A DNA stretch of 64,000 nucleotides from Diphasiastrum complanatum. Taxonomy: Eukaryota; Streptophyta; Lycopodiopsida; Lycopodiales; Lycopodiaceae. Below, piece by piece: positions 58,113 through 64,000 of this stretch. How positions within the stretch are numbered: position 1 is the first letter of the stretch; every line of letters starts with the position of its first letter. The notes beneath the pieces were generated by a model. That model saw only the letters and a list, made by a program, of their open reading frames with translations. It made no database searches and was not told the DNA's origin. Location: assembly GCA_029204225.1 (NCBI GenBank), contig CM055099.1:50198075-50262074 (forward strand). The letters are read 5' to 3'. Made by a program: the position numbers and the translations under genes.

Positions 58113-58271
58113 ACCCCTAAGTCTACCCCTCTCTCTCTCAAAGACTCAAACACACACTTTTAACTTAAAAATCTATTCACACATGTCACACACACAAAAC
58201 ACACACACACACATTGTCAAGACTCAAACACACACACACACACACATTATCAAACACTCACACACCAACAC
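57700..58271. repeat. Gene-free stretch with (CA)n microsatellites
   Basis: No coding frame. CA/ACAC repeats at 58074-58110, 58200-58212 and 58232-58246, with TC-rich DNA before them. The chromovirus LTR begins directly after ACACCAACAC. Confidence 0.85.
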
Positions 58272-58629
58272 TGTTACGAGCTCGTAACCAGTGCCGAACC
58301 CTAGAGAACACAGATAGGTCAGATACCACAGTCAGGGTCGTGTCCAGCGTACATGACCAACAGGGCAAGACAGTGTGAGTAGTGTGCCCCAGCATGGTCC
58401 ATAGCCATGGCGGGCCTAACACAGCCTAGGGACCCTGTCAGCAGGATAGGGCCCCTAGTTGGGTCCCGACGTGCAGTCGGCCACGTCAGTGCCATGTGGC
58501 CGACACTTGGCAGTAGCATGCTACCAGTCCTCACACTGGGCTAGGAGGGGCTTACTCTATATCAGGGAGTAGGCAAGGTTGGGTGGATCAGTTAGTGTTT
58601 GCCCTACTGTGGTGTTAGGATCTATTACA
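58272..58629 (+). mobile_element. 5' LTR of chromovirus C (358 bp)
   Basis: Starts TGTTACGAGCTCGTAAC, which is itself palindromic, and ends CTATTACA before the primer-binding site. A 105-bp fragment of a sister LTR lies at 37122. The 3' LTR is outside the window. Confidence 0.9.
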
Positions 58630-58630
58630 C

Positions 58631-58643
58631 TGGTATCAGAGCC
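58631..58643 (+). promoter_or_regulatory. Primer-binding site (tRNA-Met) of chromovirus C
   Basis: TGGTATCAGAGCC one base after the LTR end. Confidence 0.9.
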
Positions 58644-59339
58644 ATCTCCATCCTAGGGAGTTCAGGACAACAGTAGAGAAAGCTATCAGAAGATAGGAAA
58701 GATTTCTCAGATTCTCAGAAAAGAATTGAGGAGGAAAATCGCTGTAGGAACAGCTTTCAAATCCTTGAAATTTGCTGGGAATTTACAGTTGTTTGAGGCA
58801 CAATCCCTTGTAGAAGCTCAGCGCTGAAAAATCAGGGATTTACCCTTGATTTTTATGTATCAGTTGTGGATTTTTGAGCACATTTTAAATAGAAAACGTG
58901 GAGCAGGTCCAGCGCTGCCAAATTGGGTGGAAACTTCGAATTTGGAGTGAAATTTTCTGGAATTTGGAGCGGATCTGAGACAGAATCGTGGGTGCAGGTC
59001 CAACGCTGAAGGTCTTTGGCAGGAACCACAAGTTTGCAACTGTTTTGGGTCCTAAAACGGGAATTTTGGAGCAAAAAGTATACACCTCAGACAGCGAGGG
59101 AAGGGGCCAAGACGATCAGAAGTTTGTTTCTTTTTCTTGGTACCTTGATCTCTGATTTTTCCGGACAGCAGATCTGAAAGCAGTGGAGGAAGAGCTGAAA
59201 GGGCTTTTCTTGATTCTCTCTGTGGAAGTACAGTTCTCAGAAAGAGCTAAGTTTTCTTTCCCTCCTTGTACAATTGTAAATTAGTCTTTTAGACTTTTTT
59301 TCCTTCAGAAGTTAAGGTAGCTCTCTTTCAGTTCCGAAG
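58644..59339 (+). other. Untranslated leader of chromovirus C
   Basis: About 700 bases between the primer site and the gag start, with no coding frame. A sequence around CAGGTCCARCGCTG occurs at about 58904 and 58996 as a short direct repeat. Confidence 0.7.
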
Positions 59340-62300
59340 ATGACCACTCCTCAGGGACCTGATCAACCCCCGGAGAGAGGCTTCGACGAACTTGAAACAG
59401 AAGCCTTGGCTTACAAAAAAGGGAAGGAACCCATGGAAGTGGAAGAACAGGAACAGTTCGCCGAAGAACTCGACGAACTGGTTACCAAGGAGCAGTTCCT
59501 CCAATTGGTAACAGAAGTGGATGAACTGAAGTTGGCATTAGCCAATTTCAAGTCCAGTGTGGACGACTCGTTCGCTGAACTCAAAAACTTGTTTTTGAGT
59601 TCCGCGAAAGGAAGCCTTCCCTCCACTTCTCAGTTATCCCCTTCTCCACTTCCATCAGTTTCGGGTGAGACTTTACGGTCTCACCCCAGTGTTTTTAAAG
59701 ATTTAAAGCCTCCTACTTTTAATGGGGAAGAGAAGGATAGAAATGCAGATATTCTACAAACCTTCCTCAGCAAATGGAAGAACATTCATGCTCTTAAACA
59801 GACCCCTGACCATTTGCAAGCAATTGAGGCCAGTCTTTCTTTAGGGCCTATGGCCTATAAGTGGTGGTTAAATCTCCAGGAGACTGGGCAGACTCCCCGG
59901 TCATGGAAAGCTTTTGAAGAAGCTTTCCTAAGAGAATTTCTACCAGAGAATGAACTTGATAGAGCCTGGGAAGCCTGGGAAAGAACAGTAATGGACAAGT
60001 CCCTCATCCAATATATCTCGCAGTATCGAGAAGCAATTTTAAAGATTAAAAATATGGATGACTATCAAAAAATCAGGGGATTTGTCCGTGGCCTCAAAGA
60101 TGAATATAAAGTAGAGGTCCAGAGAAACTCGCCTACTACCCTTGAGCAAGCTCTCAGATATGCTCAAATCTATGATGATTCAGTGGGTAGGAAGAGAGCG
60201 AGACAGCAACCACTTTCTGAGCAGCTTCCTCAGAAAGACTTTCAATTTAAAAAGAAATTTTTAAAAAGAAAGAAAGAAGATAAATTTAAAGGTGAAGCTC
60301 CTCAGAAACGCCCTTCACTCATACAGCCCTTAAAACCAGATGATTTTGAGAAAGCCAAACAAGAACGTTTGTGCTTTGTGTGTATGGGCAAGGGACACAC
60401 AGTCAGACAGTGTCCCAAGGGGCCTTTCACTAAAAAAGATAAAAAACAAGTTCATCTTGTTCAGACTGTATGTTTCCCCAGTGACTCGGCAGCTTCCGAG
60501 ATCAAAGTGTATCATGAAGTTCATGAACACTGTTGCCAGCTGACCTCTGCAATGCTAGCGAGACCCTTCAGCTTTGGGCCGCATGACCTAGTACGTATGC
60601 ATGGGAAAGTTGGTAACCAGTCAGTAAGAGTCATGGTTGATGATGGGGCAACCCATAATTTCATCAACCACACCCTGGTTAAAAAGCTTAAACTACCAGA
60701 AGTACCTAGTCAGCATAGGTACATAGTTTCATTAGCTAAGGGTGAAGATAAAAAAATATGGGAAATTATGGTAAGTAAGTTAAATCTTGGTATTCAGGGG
60801 TACCAAGATCAAATAAACTTTCAGATAATGCACCTGGATCGAACAGACATTGTTCTCGGGAGAGATTGGCTCTACAGTTTAGGACCTTCCCTCCACAGAA
60901 ACTATCAGGAGAACACCCTCAGCTTTCAGTATAAAGGCCGAGAGATCCAGTTGCATGGGGAGCATGATGTTCCCAACAGCCCTATGGTCTGCAGTTCAGA
61001 GCTCTGTCAGCTAATCGGAGACGAAGACCATCAGGTATTCTTATGTGACTTTCAGTTTATTCCTGAAGTTTCTATTTCCAGTTCTATTCAGCAGAAAATC
61101 AGTAAATTAGAAACTTTATTGTCTAAATTTAAAGATGTTTTTCCTGAAGATTTGCCACATGGTTTACCACCTAGCAGAGAGGTAGATCATGTAATAAACC
61201 TAGTACCAGGTACAGCACCTGTTTCTAAACCTCCGTATCGGGTCAGCCGAACAGAGGATGAAGAAATAACTAGGCAGTTAACAGACTATCTTGGGAAAGG
61301 CCAAATTCAGACCAGTAGTTCACCATGGGCCTCACCAGTCCTATTGGTGAAAAAGAAGGAGGGGTCTATGCGTCTTTGCGTAGATTACAGAGCCCTCAAT
61401 AAAGTCACAATTAAGAATAAATACCCTATGCCTCGGGCAGACGAGTTGTTTGATCAACTCGACGGGGCTAAGTTTTTCAGCAAAATAGACCTCAGAACGG
61501 GATATCATCAAGTCCGTATAAAATCGGAAGATGTCTCGAAAACAGCTTTTAGGACTCGTCACGGTCATTATGAGTTTAAGGTGATGCCATTTGGGCTCAC
61601 AAATGCTCCAGCTACCTTTATGACCTTGATGAACAGTGTCCTCAGACCATACTTGGGTAAGTTTGTAGTCGTATTTTTAGATGACATCCTCGTCTACAAC
61701 AAAACGAGGAAGGAGCATCTAAAACACCTCAGAAAGGTGTTTCGACTGCTCAGAAAGCATAAGCTTTATGCTAAACAATCCAAGTGTGAATTCTTCGTTG
61801 AAGAAGTAGCATATTTGGGTCACATTATCTCTTCAGATGGGATTAAGATGGACCCAAATAAGGTTAAAGCCATACTCAGTTGGCTGAGACCTCAGAATAT
61901 TTTGGAACTTCAAATCTTTCTTGGTCTGGCGGGATATTACAGACGATTTGTCAAGGAATATGCTCAGATAGCAGTCCCTATGACAAATCTCCTTAAGGGG
62001 AAGGGAAAGGAGTTCATTTGGGAGTCCGCACAACAGGAGAGCTTTGATGCTCTCAAAACAGCCTTAGCTACAGCACCAGTTTTAAAGGTCGTCGACCCCA
62101 ATCAGCCATTTGTGGTCGAAACAGATGCTAGCGACTTTGCAGTAGGTGCTGTGCTAACTCAGGGTGGACGACCAGTTGCGTTCGAGAGTAAAAAACTCGA
62201 GCCAGCACATACTAGGTATAGTGCCTATGAAAAGGAACTCTTTTCTATAGTCCATGCCCTTAAGACTTGGAGGCATTATTTGTATGGTGCCAACTTTGAG

Positions 62301-63974
62301 GTCCTGACAGACCATGAGAGTCTCAGATACCTTTGCAATCAACCTGAGCTTAGAGGTCGGAAAGCTCGTTGGGCAGAGTTGATGGAAGAGTTTGACATGT
62401 CTATCAGATATAGGCGTGGAAAATTCAATACAGTAGCAGATGCCCTTAGCAGAATGCCTATGATAAACGAGCTGAGTTTTACTCAGATTCGTAATGAGTT
62501 ACTCGAGTCCTTGAGAGGGAAATGCCAGCATGATGCATTCTTCTCTATTATCTGGAACTCAGTCCAGAACAGACAGTTACAGACTCCAGAACCAGTTCCC
62601 GGGGCTGGTGCCAGTTCATCCAAGAATACGGCAGCTTCCGTTGAGGATGATGATGAGTCCGAGTATACGTCATCAGATGACGTTGAGGATTCTGAGCCTG
62701 TATTACCCAAGCAAACCCCAGTGGTTGAGGGTCAGTTGACTCAAGGATTCAAATGGAAACAGTATTCCATTCAGGATGAGTACTTGCTCTATAGAGATAG
62801 AGTATGTGTCCCCAATTCAGAGGATTATAGGCAGCAGGTCCTATATGAATGTCATGACAATCCTAGCGCGGGACACCCAGGCATACAGAAGACCTATGAG
62901 CTTCTTCGTAGGCAATTTTTCTGGCCCAGTATGAAAAGGGACGTCCACCAGTATGTAACCAGTTGCCAGAAATGTCAAGTAAATAAAGCAGAGCGTTTAA
63001 AGGCAGGAGGGTTGTTGCATCCCTTAGAAATACCAGCTGGTAAATGGGAGAGTATCTCCATGGATTTTATAGTAGGCCTGCCTAAAACCCAAAAGGGTAA
63101 TGACGCTATATGGGTCACAGTTGACCGTCTGACCAAAATGGCTCATTTTATTCCGACCAAAACAACCGTTAGAGCTCCAGAGTTAGCGAGGTTGTTTGTA
63201 GACGGGCTATTTAAATTGTACGGTCTACCTTCCGGCATAGTCAGCAACCGGGACAGTAAGTTTACTGGAAATTTTTGGAAGGCAGTATTCCATCATCTCC
63301 ATACTAAACTTAATATGAGTACCACCGACCATCCACAAACGGACGGTCAAACAGAAAGGGTAAATCAAGTGCTGGAGGATATGCTTCGTGCATACGTCAG
63401 CAAGAGGCAGACAAATTGGGAGGAGTATCTCTCGATATTAGAGTTTGCTTACAACAGTACCAAACATTTAGCTACGGGATACAGCCCATTTATGCTGATG
63501 TACGGTTTTCAGCCACGCTCACCCACAGCTGTAGGGTTTAAACAAGAAAAAGTTGAAGCAGCCAGAAACTTTTTAGAAGACCTAAACCAGATGATAGAAC
63601 ATGCTAAGCGTAGCATTAGACAATCCCAGGATCGAGCCAGGCATTATGCAGATCCACACAGACGGGATGTGCAGTTCTCCACTGGTGAGAGAGTCTACTT
63701 GAGAGTCCCAGTTGACTCTAAAACCCTCAAATCAGGAGTGTGTGCTAAGTTGTCTCCAAGGTATTGTGGTCCCTTTACCATCAGTAGGAGACTAGGCGAG
63801 GTCACCTATGAACTAGAACTCCCACACAGCAGTAAGGTTTTTCCAGTTTTTCATGTAAGTCAGTTACGAAAAGCCTTAACCAGATCAGATAATCTGGTAG
63901 GGGACAGTGTTCTAGTTCTCCCATTGGATCCTCAACAACCTCCACATGAACCAGAGGAGATTCTTGATAGTTAG
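59340..63974 (+). CDS. Gag-pol polyprotein of Ty3/gypsy chromovirus C, 1,544 codons
   Basis: One open frame, start ATG at 59340. Gag core at about residues 125-290 ([24 protein letters not shown]); knuckle [14 protein letters not shown] at about 345-358; protease [10 protein letters not shown] at about 434-443. RT is at about 650-830 ([14 protein letters not shown]-type [12 protein letters not shown], catalytic FLDDILVY near 779), RNase H at about 900-1050 ([22 protein letters not shown]). In integrase the zinc finger ([13 protein letters not shown]) starts near 1170. Its core has D1242 (SMDF), then SNRDSKF with N1303 where the second catalytic Asp is expected, and E1339 (GQTER). The spacing of exactly 35 residues to E1339 supports the substitution. 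The C-terminal barrel ends [14 protein letters not shown]. The frame stops at 63972, where a one-base shift restores [10 protein letters not shown], the usual approach to the chromodomain. Confidence 0.95.
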   Translation: MTTPQGPDQPPERGFDELETEALAYKKGKEPMEVEEQEQFAEELDELVTKEQFLQLVTEVDELKLALANFKSSVDDSFAELKNLFLSSAKGSLPSTSQLSPSPLPSVSGETLRSHPSVFKDLKPPTFNGEEKDRNADILQTFLSKWKNIHALKQTPDHLQAIEASLSLGPMAYKWWLNLQETGQTPRSWKAFEEAFLREFLPENELDRAWEAWERTVMDKSLIQYISQYREAILKIKNMDDYQKIRGFVRGLKDEYKVEVQRNSPTTLEQALRYAQIYDDSVGRKRARQQPLSEQLPQKDFQFKKKFLKRKKEDKFKGEAPQKRPSLIQPLKPDDFEKAKQERLCFVCMGKGHTVRQCPKGPFTKKDKKQVHLVQTVCFPSDSAASEIKVYHEVHEHCCQLTSAMLARPFSFGPHDLVRMHGKVGNQSVRVMVDDGATHNFINHTLVKKLKLPEVPSQHRYIVSLAKGEDKKIWEIMVSKLNLGIQGYQDQINFQIMHLDRTDIVLGRDWLYSLGPSLHRNYQENTLSFQYKGREIQLHGEHDVPNSPMVCSSELCQLIGDEDHQVFLCDFQFIPEVSISSSIQQKISKLETLLSKFKDVFPEDLPHGLPPSREVDHVINLVPGTAPVSKPPYRVSRTEDEEITRQLTDYLGKGQIQTSSSPWASPVLLVKKKEGSMRLCVDYRALNKVTIKNKYPMPRADELFDQLDGAKFFSKIDLRTGYHQVRIKSEDVSKTAFRTRHGHYEFKVMPFGLTNAPATFMTLMNSVLRPYLGKFVVVFLDDILVYNKTRKEHLKHLRKVFRLLRKHKLYAKQSKCEFFVEEVAYLGHIISSDGIKMDPNKVKAILSWLRPQNILELQIFLGLAGYYRRFVKEYAQIAVPMTNLLKGKGKEFIWESAQQESFDALKTALATAPVLKVVDPNQPFVVETDASDFAVGAVLTQGGRPVAFESKKLEPAHTRYSAYEKELFSIVHALKTWRHYLYGANFEVLTDHESLRYLCNQPELRGRKARWAELMEEFDMSIRYRRGKFNTVADALSRMPMINELSFTQIRNELLESLRGKCQHDAFFSIIWNSVQNRQLQTPEPVPGAGASSSKNTAASVEDDDESEYTSSDDVEDSEPVLPKQTPVVEGQLTQGFKWKQYSIQDEYLLYRDRVCVPNSEDYRQQVLYECHDNPSAGHPGIQKTYELLRRQFFWPSMKRDVHQYVTSCQKCQVNKAERLKAGGLLHPLEIPAGKWESISMDFIVGLPKTQKGNDAIWVTVDRLTKMAHFIPTKTTVRAPELARLFVDGLFKLYGLPSGIVSNRDSKFTGNFWKAVFHHLHTKLNMSTTDHPQTDGQTERVNQVLEDMLRAYVSKRQTNWEEYLSILEFAYNSTKHLATGYSPFMLMYGFQPRSPTAVGFKQEKVEAARNFLEDLNQMIEHAKRSIRQSQDRARHYADPHRRDVQFSTGERVYLRVPVDSKTLKSGVCAKLSPRYCGPFTISRRLGEVTYELELPHSSKVFPVFHVSQLRKALTRSDNLVGDSVLVLPLDPQQPPHEPEEILDS

Positions 63975-64000
63975 AGAGACGCAGACTCGTCATACTCTAT

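Noticed and set aside
59411-63993. Minus-strand and alternative-frame ORFs inside chromovirus C
   Set aside because: Shadows of the 1,544-codon gag-pol frame.

Overview
The window looks like nuclear DNA of a land plant with a large, transposon-filled genome (fern- or gymnosperm-like; the species cannot be fixed from sequence alone). The evidence is a set of plant-type spliced genes with GT-AG introns, stacked Ty1/copia and Ty3/gypsy LTR retrotransposons primed by initiator tRNA-Met, LINE and hAT fragments, and long AT-rich, poly-C and microsatellite stretches.

Host genes. (1) A spliced, apparently complete DGAT2-type diacylglycerol acyltransferase at 12545-15550 (nine exons, about 323 codons, all junctions in phase), invisible to a simple ORF scan. 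(2) An intact single-exon nodulin-like/NFD4-type major facilitator transporter at 20464-22251. (3) The 3' part of a TRANK1/UvrD-helicase-like gene at 31710-34017, with a frameshift. (4) The first three coding exons of the meiotic recombination factor HOP2 at 43752-46290; later exons are not in the window. (5) A C-terminal piece of a DUR3-like urea/proton symporter at 42250-42543, joined directly to a retrotransposon LTR. (6) A decayed copy of the transporter at 36530-36967.

Transposons by region. 0.6-3.6 kb: an ORF of three long repeats and a short tandem array next to a TATA box. 4.3-8.4 kb: a long G/T-rich stretch without genes. 8.4-12.3 kb: a deleted copia element with its LTR, then LINE pieces. 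23-31.6 kb: copia gag remnants and a decayed Ty3 gag-pro-RT on the minus strand, the latter with two retropepsin domains in a row. 35-42.2 kb: Ty3 remnants and a chromovirus with most of pol deleted. 46-58 kb: a Ty3 remnant that carries a young full-length copia element (48342-53672, 5-bp target duplication), and a hAT-like region holding a miniature LTR element and an antisense copia PR-INT ORF. 58.3 kb to the end: a chromovirus with a 1,544-codon gag-pol.

The most unusual object is the 404-bp miniature LTR retrotransposon (TRIM-like) at 54623-55026. It has 144-bp LTRs, a primer-binding site, a purine tract and a perfect 5-bp target duplication, and each LTR carries a full-length tRNA-like sequence with Pol III A and B boxes. 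This parallels the 5S-rRNA-bearing Cassandra TRIMs but uses a tRNA module.
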